Positions 11,413 to 18,888 of a DNA stretch of 26,241 nt are shown one piece after another. The translations under genes and the position numbers were made by a program. Origin of the DNA: Parafrigoribacterium_A sp035571875 (GTDB taxonomy: Bacteria; Actinomycetota; Actinomycetes; Actinomycetales; Microbacteriaceae); the NCBI GenBank assembly GCA_035571875.1, contig DATNBR010000017.1, positions 1 to 26,241 of the forward strand, written 5' to 3'. Every line of letters begins with the position of its first letter. The first letter of the stretch is position 1. The notes under the pieces are model-generated. The model was not told the origin of the DNA and did no database searches. It saw only the letters and a list, made by a program, of their open reading frames with translations.

Positions 11413-12015
11413 TCAGCTGAACTGGACGTTCGAGAACACGGCGTTCATGGCATCCACGATCTTGACGACGCTGGCCACGACCGAGAACACGAATACCGCG
11501 ATCATCACCCAGATCGGCAGCAACCCCCGGCCGGAGCGGCGCTTCACGACGACGGAACGACCGATGATGTATACCGTGCTGCCGAGGAATGCCCACGCCC
11601 AGTGGAACGGTCGCACGAATCCGTCGCGACTGAGCCGCTTGGTATCGAAATAGGCCAGCAGTGCGGTCACAAGATAGATCAGCCAGCCGCTGAGCACCAG
11701 CGTCAGATACGCGGGCGAGAACATCGCGGCGGCGCTGGCCGAGGAGCTCTGCACCATGCGTGCCATGTAGTCGTTCATGTCGAAGGTCAGCAGTCCGACG
11801 ATCGACAGCAGGGGCAGCAGCACGATCAGCCAGATGAAAGCGTTGTACACCGGAGTGCCCGCGCTCACGACGGGAGTGGCGACCGCCCCGTAGACCTCGA
11901 GCGCAGGGTCGTGCAGGTGCTCGGTCCACTGCGTGCCGTCCCACCAGCGCTTCTGGCCGGTTCCCGCCGGGTCGTCGTACCAGCCTGCCGCCGCCGTGGT
12001 TCCTGTGCCGCTCAC
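11413..12015 (-). CDS. DUF2510 domain membrane protein
   Basis: A 200-residue protein. Residues 10-35 form a DUF2510 motif (AGWYDDPAG...RWWDGTQWTEH), a short tryptophan-rich module common in actinobacterial membrane proteins and of unknown function. About four hydrophobic segments follow (roughly 58-78, 100-122, 135-155 and 165-185). A basic loop with K-R-R-S-G-R lies between the last two. The GTG at 12015-12013 was chosen because AAAGGAG lies 5 bases upstream; a longer reading would extend back into the next gene. It lies 58 bases downstream of the thioredoxin-like gene and may be co-transcribed with it. The domain call is firm; no function can be given. Confidence 0.85.
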   Translation of the reverse strand: MSGTGTTAAAGWYDDPAGTGQKRWWDGTQWTEHLHDPALEVYGAVATPVVSAGTPVYNAFIWLIVLLPLLSIVGLLTFDMNDYMARMVQSSSASAAAMFSPAYLTLVLSGWLIYLVTALLAYFDTKRLSRDGFVRPFHWAWAFLGSTVYIIGRSVVVKRRSGRGLLPIWVMIAVFVFSVVASVVKIVDAMNAVFSNVQFS

Positions 12016-12037
12016 GTGTCTCCTTTGATCGAGCCGC

Positions 12038-12060
12038 GTCCAGCCTAGTTCCGCCTGGAC
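12038..12060. terminator. Weak hairpin between the thioredoxin-like and DUF2510 genes
   Basis: GTCCAG (12038-12043) and CTGGAC (12055-12060) form a 6-bp stem around an 11-base loop. There is no T run on either strand, so it is a poor intrinsic terminator; it may be a processing site or chance. Confidence 0.2.
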
Positions 12061-12073
12061 TGGTTCCGCGTGA

Positions 12074-13018
12074 TCAATACAGCAGCCCGGTGAGACGCCG
12101 ACGCGCGGCCACGACCCGCGGGTCCTCCGTGCCGGTGATCTCGAAGTAATCGAGCAGTCGAGTGCGCACGGCATCCTTGCCCGCCTGGTCGAGCGACGGG
12201 AAGAGCTCGAGCAGCCGGTCGAAGGCGTCTTCGAGGTGTCCGCCGCTCACGTCCAGGTCTGCGACAGCGAGCTGCGCCTGCACATCGGATGGCGCGGCAG
12301 CGGCCGCGGCCCGCACATCCGTCGCCGTCACGTCTCGCAGGCGCGCTAGCAGCGAGACCTGCGCGAGACCGGCGACAGCAAGCTGGTCGCGCGGATCCTG
12401 CGCGATGGCGGTCTTGTATTCCGTGATCGCCGCGTCGAAGTCGCCCCTCGCCATGGCGTCGTACGCCTCCTGGTGGTGGGGCGGAAGCGGCTCCTCCACG
12501 GGCTCCGCTTCGGCTTCGGCCGCGGCATCCGGGGCCTTCGCCCTGCCGGTCACACCGTTCTGCGTTGCGAGGGCCGACAGCTGCTGCAGCACTGCGAGCA
12601 CCTCGGATTCGGCGACGTCTCCCTCGTACAGCGCGATCGGCCGACCGCCGATCACCGCGGCGACGGTGGGCACCGCGGCGACCTTGAACGCCTGCTGCAG
12701 CTGCGGGTTCGCCTGCACGTCGACGGTCGCGAGCACGAAGCTTCCGCCCTGCTGCCGCACGACCCTGCTGAGCGTCGCAGACGGTTCGCCCATGTAGAAC
12801 TCGACAACCACGGGCACGGAACTCGACAGTTCCAGGATGCCCGTGAAGTTCGTGTCCGTGCCGTCAAGCACGAGAGACGGTACGTTCACCTCGGCCGCGG
12901 CCCCCGGGGGAGTTCCGCCGGATGCGCCAGCTGCGCCTGCTGGAGCGGCCGGACGAACGAGCGACGACAGGTCAACCGCGCCGCGAAGGTTGGCTGCGCT
13001 GGGTGGAACGGTTGTCAC
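12074..13018 (-). CDS. Cysteine-less thioredoxin-fold/TPR protein, CnoX(YbbN)-like
   Basis: A 314-residue cytosolic protein. An Ala/Pro/Gly-rich start (1-45) leads to a thioredoxin-like domain (about 47-155) with VVVEFY, then VAAVPTVAAVIGG with the cis-proline typical of the fold. The position where CxxC normally sits reads G-E-P-S-A-T, and the protein contains no cysteine at all. A C-terminal helical TPR region (about 180-314) starts at EAYDAMARGDFDAAITEY. The architecture matches CnoX/YbbN co-chaperones, some of which also lack the redox motif, so a holdase or chaperone-partner role is more likely than oxidoreductase activity. The GTG start overlaps the upstream stop as GTGA, and GAAGGAG lies before it, so it is coupled to the 13015-14913 gene. 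Confidence 0.8.
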   Translation of the reverse strand: MTTVPPSAANLRGAVDLSSLVRPAAPAGAAGASGGTPPGAAAEVNVPSLVLDGTDTNFTGILELSSSVPVVVEFYMGEPSATLSRVVRQQGGSFVLATVDVQANPQLQQAFKVAAVPTVAAVIGGRPIALYEGDVAESEVLAVLQQLSALATQNGVTGRAKAPDAAAEAEAEPVEEPLPPHHQEAYDAMARGDFDAAITEYKTAIAQDPRDQLAVAGLAQVSLLARLRDVTATDVRAAAAAAPSDVQAQLAVADLDVSGGHLEDAFDRLLELFPSLDQAGKDAVRTRLLDYFEITGTEDPRVVAARRRLTGLLY

Positions 13019-14913
13019 GGTTTCTCCTTCGCTGAAATGATCGTCTCCACGGCACCGAGCAGCACGATCTTCTGTTTGCTGCCGGCCTTGGGTACATAGA
13101 AGAGCAATTGATCACCATAGTTCGCGACGAGCCCCTTGAGCGTCGACGAGACGCCCGAGAGGGTCTTCACGAGGCCACCGGAGTTGAGCGAGGCGCCCGC
13201 CTCGGTGGGGATGACGGTCTCGATCTGGATGAGATTCGTCGCCACGATTGCACCCGAGTTGTTGGTACCGAAGGCGATCGTCTCGCCCGGTCCGGCCTCG
13301 TTCGAGAAGTCAACACCGACCTTGGCGGGCATTCCCGCCTTCCTGGCCTTCTTTGCCTCGAAGCCCTGGCCTTTCTCGAAGTGATCGTTGCTCGTGTCGA
13401 AATACTTGGCGAACTCGCTGTCGGGACCCTTCAGCAGGAGGTCACCATACGCGGTGCCGATCTTGCCCGGCGGGAGCAGTTCGAGCTTGTTGTCGGGCAG
13501 CAGCCGTGGTGCGCCGATCGCCGCGGGCGCCAGGTGTGGCAGCACGATCTTCGGCTCGAGACCGATGGCGTAGCTGATCTTGTAGTTGTCGCGTGGAGTG
13601 GCCTGCTGCAGCATGAGGGCCATCGGCGAGACCGTCTTGTCTTTCGGGTTCACGAGAACACTGAAGACGGTGCGGGGCCAGCCGTCGCTCTGTTGTGGCA
13701 GCGCGATCTCGAGCTCACTCTGCGGAATGGCGGCGAGCGCCTTGACCGTGTTGTCTTTCTTGCGCAGCTCGTAGTTGGTCGTGCGCGCCGCGAGCGCGGG
13801 ACCCGTGAATCGCGTCGCCAACAGAGTCGTGTCGAGCGTCTCGTCCGCCTTCGCTGCGGTGATCGACGCCTTTGCCACGATCTGCTTCAGTTGCGGCACC
13901 GTGACCGCGGGACGCTGCTGGTTGCTCGTGAGCTCGGGCTTCGCCGTCGCGGTGGCGACCGGCGTGGTGCCGGTGCCGCCGAGGAAGGTGGGCCAGGCAT
14001 CCGGAGAACAGCCGCTGAGAGCGAGCGAGGAGATCAGCAGCGCCGGGATGACCGCGATCATGCGCCTGTGCGTGGAGCGCCGACGACCGCTCGTGACCGC
14101 GGGGGCCTTGGTGCGGCGTGGCTTGTAGCGACGCTGCCGCGGAACCTTGGGCATCTTCGGGCTCTTCCGGCGCGGCCCGCGAGCCTTGCGCAGGTGATAC
14201 AGCGCCCAGAGGTAGAGACCGAGACCGATCAACAGAAGCAGCACACCCGCGATGACGAGCGGACCGGACCACGGCGTGCGGTTGTCGAGTGGCCAGCGGA
14301 TGGCGACCTTCGCCGGCGCGGGCTTGGTGCCGTCCGAGGCGATTATCACGGAGATTCCCTTGGGCACGTTCATCGTGAACTCGAGAACGCCGTCGCTGCT
14401 GCGTTCGTCGAGCCAGAGGTCGGAGCCATGAGGGTCGGGAACCGTCAACTGCGCGTTGGTCTTCTCGGAGTCGCTCCCACTCGTGCCCGAGTCAGCCTCG
14501 CCGGGTGTCGGAGTGCTCGTGGTCGGCGCGGTCGCATCCGGGGCGGGGGTGGCGGGCGTGCCGGAGTCTGGCTTGCCGGAGTCGGGCTTGCTCGTCACCG
14601 TCTTGCTGGTGAGCTTCTGCTTCTCGGCGTTGAAGCCGATCTCATTGTGGGTCGCATCACCCACCCAGGCGCGCACGTCCTGCGTGCGCCCGTACGCGGC
14701 GAAGATCTTGGCAGAGCCGGAGACCTCAACGGTCTGGTGACCCGGCTTCGCGTTCAGAACGTCGCCGTCGATGATGGTCACCGGCGCCTTCGAATCGACG
14801 GAGACGCTCGCCGTCACGTGATCGGGTCCGGCGAAAATGGTGCGCTGCGCTACGCCGTATCCGATCAGGACAAAGGCGAGAACGAAACTCACGATGGCAA
14901 AGATGAATCGCAA
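13015..14913 (-). CDS. Unrecognised membrane protein with an internal lipoprotein-like signal
   Basis: I do not recognise this 632-residue protein. It starts at TTG (14913-14911), with AGGAG 7 bases upstream; an ATG 5 bases earlier is out of frame and stops after 9 codons. Visible parts: a first membrane segment (3-22), an outer domain with a Pro/Ser/Thr/Asp-rich linker (about 105-155), a second membrane segment (218-240), a very basic cytoplasmic loop (243-284) rich in R, K and P, then a third hydrophobic segment from Met285 ending in the lipobox L-S-G-C with Cys302, and a 330-residue outer domain with no further membrane segment. The charge pattern fits N-in, out, in, out. It may be one protein, a fusion of a membrane protein with a lipoprotein, or a precursor cut by signal peptidase II. 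The next gene overlaps it by 4 bases. Confidence 0.75.
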   Translation of the reverse strand: MRFIFAIVSFVLAFVLIGYGVAQRTIFAGPDHVTASVSVDSKAPVTIIDGDVLNAKPGHQTVEVSGSAKIFAAYGRTQDVRAWVGDATHNEIGFNAEKQKLTSKTVTSKPDSGKPDSGTPATPAPDATAPTTSTPTPGEADSGTSGSDSEKTNAQLTVPDPHGSDLWLDERSSDGVLEFTMNVPKGISVIIASDGTKPAPAKVAIRWPLDNRTPWSGPLVIAGVLLLLIGLGLYLWALYHLRKARGPRRKSPKMPKVPRQRRYKPRRTKAPAVTSGRRRSTHRRMIAVIPALLISSLALSGCSPDAWPTFLGGTGTTPVATATAKPELTSNQQRPAVTVPQLKQIVAKASITAAKADETLDTTLLATRFTGPALAARTTNYELRKKDNTVKALAAIPQSELEIALPQQSDGWPRTVFSVLVNPKDKTVSPMALMLQQATPRDNYKISYAIGLEPKIVLPHLAPAAIGAPRLLPDNKLELLPPGKIGTAYGDLLLKGPDSEFAKYFDTSNDHFEKGQGFEAKKARKAGMPAKVGVDFSNEAGPGETIAFGTNNSGAIVATNLIQIETVIPTEAGASLNSGGLVKTLSGVSSTLKGLVANYGDQLLFYVPKAGSKQKIVLLGAVETIISAKEKP

Positions 14914-15216
14914 GTCATAACTCCTCTCGTGTTGCCCGGCCGAGCGGCGACCCGGCGGTCCCGGTTAACGGCTGAGCCGACCACTCGCACTAGGGGAACG
15001 AGGCCAGGATGGGGCGTAGACGCCACCGGTAGCAACAGACAAAGACATTCCAGAATAGCGTAAAGACCCTGTGAGCTTCCCTATGGCGCCGAGCGCAGGG
15101 CCAGCCGCCGGAGTCCGCCGCAGTCGCGAGCCACTGCCGCGCGGCCGTCGCCACGCTAAACTCGGATGGTTCGGCACTTTCACCACAGTCCCAACACACT
15201 CATTCAGGGAGACACC
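14914..15216. promoter_or_regulatory. 303-base divergent intergenic region
   Basis: This separates the divergent membrane-protein gene and the coiled-coil gene. It holds a plus-strand promoter candidate (listed separately), a weak minus-strand -10-like TATTCT (15057-15052) without a clear -35, and a short palindrome CGGCTGAGCCG (14969-14979). No small gene with a convincing ribosome binding site was seen. Confidence 0.35.
15134..15162 (+). promoter_or_regulatory. Putative promoter of the DivIVA-like coiled-coil gene
   Basis: CTGCCG (15134-15139), a 17-base spacer and TAAACT (15157-15162) fit a weak -35 and a good actinobacterial -10. Transcription would begin near 15169, giving a leader of about 48 bases. 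Confidence 0.4.
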
Positions 15217-16707
15217 GTGGCCACTGACGACGAGGCTTTTACCACCGCGATGCGCGGGTACAACCGCGACGAGGTTGACAGCGCGATCCAGGATCTTCGG
15301 CGCGAGCTGATCAAGGCGAACACCGACAAGGCAGAGTCCGCCAAGGAGATCAAGCGACTCACCGCGACGGTAGAAGACCTGCAGGCCGAGATCGAAGAGA
15401 CCGGCAGCCCTACCTACAGCGGGCTCGGCAGCAAACTCGAGAACATCCTTCGGGTCGCCGAGGAACAGTCCACGCGACTGATCAGTCAGGCCGACATCGA
15501 CGCGGAGAAGCTGCGCAACGGCGTGCAGAGTGAGATCCACACGCTGCGCGTCGAATCGATGGAGGCGGCCGAACGCATCGTCGCCGATGCCCACGCCAAG
15601 GCGAGTTCCCTCCTCGAGGCCGCGCACGCCGAGGCCGCGGAACTGCTCGCCGCGACGAAGGCAGAGGGCGAGCTCATCACGCAGGACGCCCTGCAGGAGG
15701 CCGCCGCCATCCGCGGTGCCGTCGCGACTGAGGCCGCCGAGGCCCGCGCTACAGCGAAGCGAGAGGCCGCCGCAGTGCGCGCAGAAGCCGAGCGCGAGGC
15801 CACCGAGCTCAAGGTCGTCGCAAGCCGCGAGGTGAGCGAGTCGCGAGAGCAGGCGGCCGCGCTCGCGAGGGAGACCGAGCAGGGTCGCGCGGAGTTCACG
15901 AGCGAGGCCGAGAAGCAGTGGGGCGATCTCGCGCGCGACGTCGAGCAGCAGCGCACCGACCTCGCGAGGGAGATCGAAGCGGGCAAGATCGAACTCGAAC
16001 AGGAGAAGGCCGCTGCGCGCGCGAAACTCGAGCTCGAGGCATCCGCGGCGCGAGCGGCACTGCAGCAGGAGATCGCCGAGGCCCGGGCCGCACTCGACGC
16101 TGAGATCGCCGCGGAACGCACGAGCGTCACGCAGGAGATCGAGCAGCAGCGCACCGATCTCGAGCGTGAGATCGAGTCGCGCCGAGCGGAACTGACCCGG
16201 GAAACCGAACAGGTGCGCGCACAGATCAAGCACGACCTCGACGAATCCCGCACGGCGTTGGAACGCGACGCGGAACAGGGTCGCCTCGACTTCGAGGTCG
16301 AGCTCAAGTCCCGCCGTGACGAGACGGAGAAGGAGTCGCTCGCCAGGCACCAGGAGGCCGTGGCTCAGACCCAGAAATACCTGGACGACGCACAACTGCA
16401 GTTGGCCGAGGCGAACCGCCGCGCGGCAGAGAAGCGGCATGAGGCCGAGACGATCGAGGGCGAGGCGAGAGCTGAAGCCAAGGCCTCTCGCGAGAAGGCG
16501 GATGCCGAGGCGGCCGAGATCCTCGCGAACGCCGAAGCACGAGCCAAGGCCATGGTGCGCGAATCGGAGAAGCGCACGGCGAAGCTTGTCAAGGACGCGG
16601 AAGAACGACTCGCCCAGATTAGGATTGAGCGCGAAGCAGTCGCGGGCTACTTCGAGAGTCTGCACTCCGTGCTCGCCCAGGCGGAGAAGGTCACCAGCGA
16701 GAGCTGA
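15217..16707 (+). CDS. DivIVA-like long coiled-coil protein
   Basis: A 496-residue protein starting at GTG 15217, with CAGGGAG 5 bases upstream. The start carries the DivIVA-type motif FTTAMRGYNRDEVD (about residues 7-20), which in Wag31/DivIVA proteins binds curved membrane at poles and septa. Residues 20-60 are helical. A short break with Gly/Pro/Ser (G-S-P-T-Y-S-G) follows, then about 400 residues of almost unbroken Ala/Glu/Arg/Lys coiled coil. The segment EQQRTDL-x-REIE occurs at residues 243 and 309, 66 residues apart, equal to six hendecads, which recalls the Streptomyces polarity proteins Scy and FilP. The C-terminus (REAVAGYFESLHSVLAQ) resembles the end of other actinobacterial DivIVA-like proteins. 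A cytoskeletal or polar-growth scaffold is likely. It is followed 70 bases later by a permease gene. Confidence 0.85.
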   Translation: MATDDEAFTTAMRGYNRDEVDSAIQDLRRELIKANTDKAESAKEIKRLTATVEDLQAEIEETGSPTYSGLGSKLENILRVAEEQSTRLISQADIDAEKLRNGVQSEIHTLRVESMEAAERIVADAHAKASSLLEAAHAEAAELLAATKAEGELITQDALQEAAAIRGAVATEAAEARATAKREAAAVRAEAEREATELKVVASREVSESREQAAALARETEQGRAEFTSEAEKQWGDLARDVEQQRTDLAREIEAGKIELEQEKAAARAKLELEASAARAALQQEIAEARAALDAEIAAERTSVTQEIEQQRTDLEREIESRRAELTRETEQVRAQIKHDLDESRTALERDAEQGRLDFEVELKSRRDETEKESLARHQEAVAQTQKYLDDAQLQLAEANRRAAEKRHEAETIEGEARAEAKASREKADAEAAEILANAEARAKAMVRESEKRTAKLVKDAEERLAQIRIEREAVAGYFESLHSVLAQAEKVTSES

Positions 16708-16777
16708 CACGATCGCGCACCTCCCTCGGCCCGCTTCCCAGGCCGATACCCGGCGCAGTAACGAGGAGGGCACCGCG

Positions 16778-17830
16778 GTGAAGATCCAGAATGCATTCAG
16801 GGTCGGCCTCCTCGGGGGGTTGGGCGTCCTCGTCGCGCTCGCCATCGGTGGTGCCGTCGCCACACTGTCGACGATCATCACCTACATCGGGGCCGCTCTG
16901 TTCCTTGCCCTCGGCATCGACCCTGCGGTCTCCTGGCTCGAGAAACACAAGTTCCCTCGCTGGACGGCCATCCTCACCGTGCTGATCGGCCTTCTCGCCA
17001 TCGTCGCCGGGCTCGTGCTCTCGGTGGTGCCGGTGATCGTCAGTCAGATCAACAAGCTCATCGATCAGGTTCCGACCGTCGTGAAGGTCATGTCGGATCC
17101 GCACCTCATCAAGAACATCCAGGCATCGGTACCCGACTTCATCGACGTCCAAGCTGTGGTCGACTCCGTGGACAAGTTCTTCCAGGACCCGGGAAACCTC
17201 ACCACGATCGGCGGCGGAGTGCTGCAGGTCGGGCTCGGCATCGCGAGCGGCCTCGCCGGCGTCGTCATCGTGCTCATCCTCACGCTGTACTTCGTCGCCT
17301 CGCTCAACGGCATCAAGCGCGGCCTCTACCGCATGGTGCCGGCGTCGAAGCGGGCCAGTTTCGCGGACCTCACTGAACAGATCAGCACCGCGGTCGGCCG
17401 CTACGTGATGGGGCAGGCCACGATCGCGCTGTGCAATGGAATCGCGAGCTTCATCTTCCTGACCTTCATCGCCAAGGTGCAGTACTCGGCGCTCTTCGCC
17501 TTCATCGCCTTCCTGTTCGCGCTCGTGCCGCTCGTCGGCACGCTGTCGGGCTCGGTGCTCATCACCCTGGGGTCACTGCTCTTCGGCGGTCCCGTGACGG
17601 CGCTCTGGGTGGCCATCTACTACCTCGCGTATATGCAGGTGGAGGCGTACGTCATCAACCCCAACGTGATGAACCGGGCGGTCAAGGTGCCGGGCGCCAT
17701 CGTCGTCATCGCGGCCCTCGCCGGCGGTGTGCTTCTCGGCATCCTCGGCGCGCTCATCGCCATCCCGTTCGCCGCGGCAGTGCTGCTGATCGTCGACCAG
17801 GTCATCATTCCGCGGCAGAACGAGCTCTAG
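16778..17830 (+). CDS. AI-2E family transporter (UPF0118 permease)
   Basis: A 350-residue integral membrane protein. Start GTG 16778 has GAGGAGGG 8 bases upstream. Two or three N-terminal hydrophobic segments (about 8-75, including VGLLGGLGVLVALAIGG) are followed by a soluble-looking stretch (80-140) and about five more membrane segments to the end. P-L-V-G-T and the late N-P-x-V-M-N-R motif are typical of the AI-2E exporter-like family (TqsA, YdiK, PerM). Family members export diverse solutes or ions; the substrate cannot be read here. The gap to the coiled-coil gene contains a 6-bp inverted repeat (16726-16731 with 16741-16746) without a T run. Its TAG stop shares CTAG with the stop of the convergent hydrolase gene. 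Confidence 0.9.
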   Translation: MKIQNAFRVGLLGGLGVLVALAIGGAVATLSTIITYIGAALFLALGIDPAVSWLEKHKFPRWTAILTVLIGLLAIVAGLVLSVVPVIVSQINKLIDQVPTVVKVMSDPHLIKNIQASVPDFIDVQAVVDSVDKFFQDPGNLTTIGGGVLQVGLGIASGLAGVVIVLILTLYFVASLNGIKRGLYRMVPASKRASFADLTEQISTAVGRYVMGQATIALCNGIASFIFLTFIAKVQYSALFAFIAFLFALVPLVGTLSGSVLITLGSLLFGGPVTALWVAIYYLAYMQVEAYVINPNVMNRAVKVPGAIVVIAALAGGVLLGILGALIAIPFAAAVLLIVDQVIIPRQNEL

Positions 17831-18543
17831 GCGCCGGTCGGCCACTCGGTCGGCAGCGGTAGGGCCGACGGGTTCAGGCGCGCCACGATCTCGCTGAGCA
17901 CGCGCCTGGTCTGCTTCTCCCCCACCCAGAGGTGTCTGCCCTCCTCCACGTTGACGAGCTCGGCGCCCGGCACGACGGCGAACCGCTCCGCAGCCTCGGC
18001 CGGGCGCAGGTAGTCGTCCAACTCGGGAATGACGGCGACCAGCCGCCTGCTGTCGCCGGCCCATGCGGCGAGCTCGGCATCCGAGGTGCGGTGGAGGGGT
18101 GGCGAAAGGAGGATGACGCCGTCGATCGGATGCTCACGGCCGTACTTGAGCGCGACCTCGCTGCCGAACGACCAGCCCAGCAACCACGGGTGCGGCAGCG
18201 ATTCGCGGTCAACGAGTTCCATCGCCGCCGCGAGGTCGAATCGCTCGTCGTCACCCTCTCCGAACGTGCCCTGCGAGGTTCCCCGCGGCGAAGAGGTGCC
18301 GCGGAAGTTGAAGCGCAGCACGGCGAGATCGGCGAGAGCGGGAAGGCGCGCGGCCGCCTTGCGGAGGATGTGCGAGTCCATGAAGCCGCCGGCGGTGGGC
18401 AGCGGATGCAGCGTCACGAGAGTGGCGACGGGCGTCGCCGTGAGCGGCAACGCGAGTTCGCCCACGAGGGTCAGTCCGTCTGCCGTGTGCAGCTCGATGT
18501 CCTGGCGCCGCGCCGGAAGCTCGATGCCCGCCCTGATGTCCAC
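17827..18543 (-). CDS. Alpha/beta hydrolase (dienelactone hydrolase/KANL3-like)
   Basis: A protein of about 238 residues with an alpha/beta hydrolase layout: an oxyanion-region H-P in VTLHPLP, the strand L-A-V-L-R-F-N-F-R-G-T, the nucleophile elbow G-W-S-F-G-S-E, an acid candidate in P-E-L-D-D-Y, and the histidine in EGRHLWVG near the end. There is no signal peptide, so it acts in the cytoplasm. The substrate is unknown. I chose the GTG at 18543-18541 because the preceding codons run back into the small zinc-ligand gene; the adjacent TTG at 18546 has GAGG better placed (about 8 bases) and is an equal alternative, and a TTG at 18612 would add 23 residues. The stop overlaps that of the convergent permease gene. 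Confidence 0.85.
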   Translation of the reverse strand: MDIRAGIELPARRQDIELHTADGLTLVGELALPLTATPVATLVTLHPLPTAGGFMDSHILRKAAARLPALADLAVLRFNFRGTSSPRGTSQGTFGEGDDERFDLAAAMELVDRESLPHPWLLGWSFGSEVALKYGREHPIDGVILLSPPLHRTSDAELAAWAGDSRRLVAVIPELDDYLRPAEAAERFAVVPGAELVNVEEGRHLWVGEKQTRRVLSEIVARLNPSALPLPTEWPTGA

Positions 18544-18565
18544 CAACCGTCGATCCTCGCCCTCG

Positions 18566-18871
18566 CTACTTGATTCGCCAGCAGTGGGAGTGCCAGTGGC
18601 GCCTTGCCGCAAGATCGTCGGCCTCGCCCATCAGGCCATCGGCCCGCCACGCGACGATGTGCGCCGTGCCCGGAGCGATCTCCTGGCCGCAGCCGGGACA
18701 GGTGTAGTACTTGAGCGCGGACGTGGGTGCGAGCGGCTGAACGCTCCAGAGCCCGTCACGCTTCGACTCCGTGCGCAAACTCCCGTAGAGGGCCCGCGTG
18801 AGGTCGGTCTGCTCCTCGTCTTCGCCGCGGCCGGTCGAGCGCGCTCCGCGCGGACGATTGGACCTTGGCAT
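18566..18871 (-). CDS. Small zinc-ligand protein
   Basis: A 101-residue protein. The first 45 residues are charged and probably disordered. The second half has C58-P-G-C61, and the C-terminus has H94-S-H96-C97, a plausible zinc site of the C-x2-C...H-x2-C type. Similar small actinobacterial proteins are often labelled 'ATP/GTP-binding protein', but no nucleotide-binding motif is visible here. The ATG has GGAGG only 1 base upstream, too close for normal use. TAAGCT ends 6 bases before it, so a leaderless transcript is possible. It lies 17 bases after the transglycosylase-like gene and 22 bases before the hydrolase gene on the same strand. Confidence 0.75.
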   Translation of the reverse strand: MPRSNRPRGARSTGRGEDEEQTDLTRALYGSLRTESKRDGLWSVQPLAPTSALKYYTCPGCGQEIAPGTAHIVAWRADGLMGEADDLAARRHWHSHCWRIK

Positions 18872-18877
18872 GCCTCC

Positions 18878-18883
18878 AGCTTA
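18878..18883 (-). promoter_or_regulatory. -10-like hexamer for the small zinc-ligand gene
   Basis: TAAGCT on the minus strand ends 6 bases before the ATG at 18871. This would place transcription start at the start codon. No -35 box was assigned. Confidence 0.3.
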
Positions 18884-18888
18884 TGCGG

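Noticed and set aside
14059..14061. Separate lipoprotein gene starting at the internal Met285 of the unknown membrane protein
   Set aside because: The upstream bases lack a good ribosome binding site and the frame is continuous, so it is kept as an alternative within a finding, not as a gene.
13108..15063. A 651-codon plus-strand open frame opposite the unknown membrane protein
   Set aside because: The minus-strand frame has a ribosome binding site, a signal-like start, a lipobox and a coupled downstream gene; the plus frame is Arg/Gly-rich and featureless.
14965..16881. A 638-codon open frame opposite the coiled-coil gene
   Set aside because: The Leu/Arg/Gly-rich translation is what the reverse of Ala/Glu/Arg coiled-coil codons gives; no start signal or family motif.
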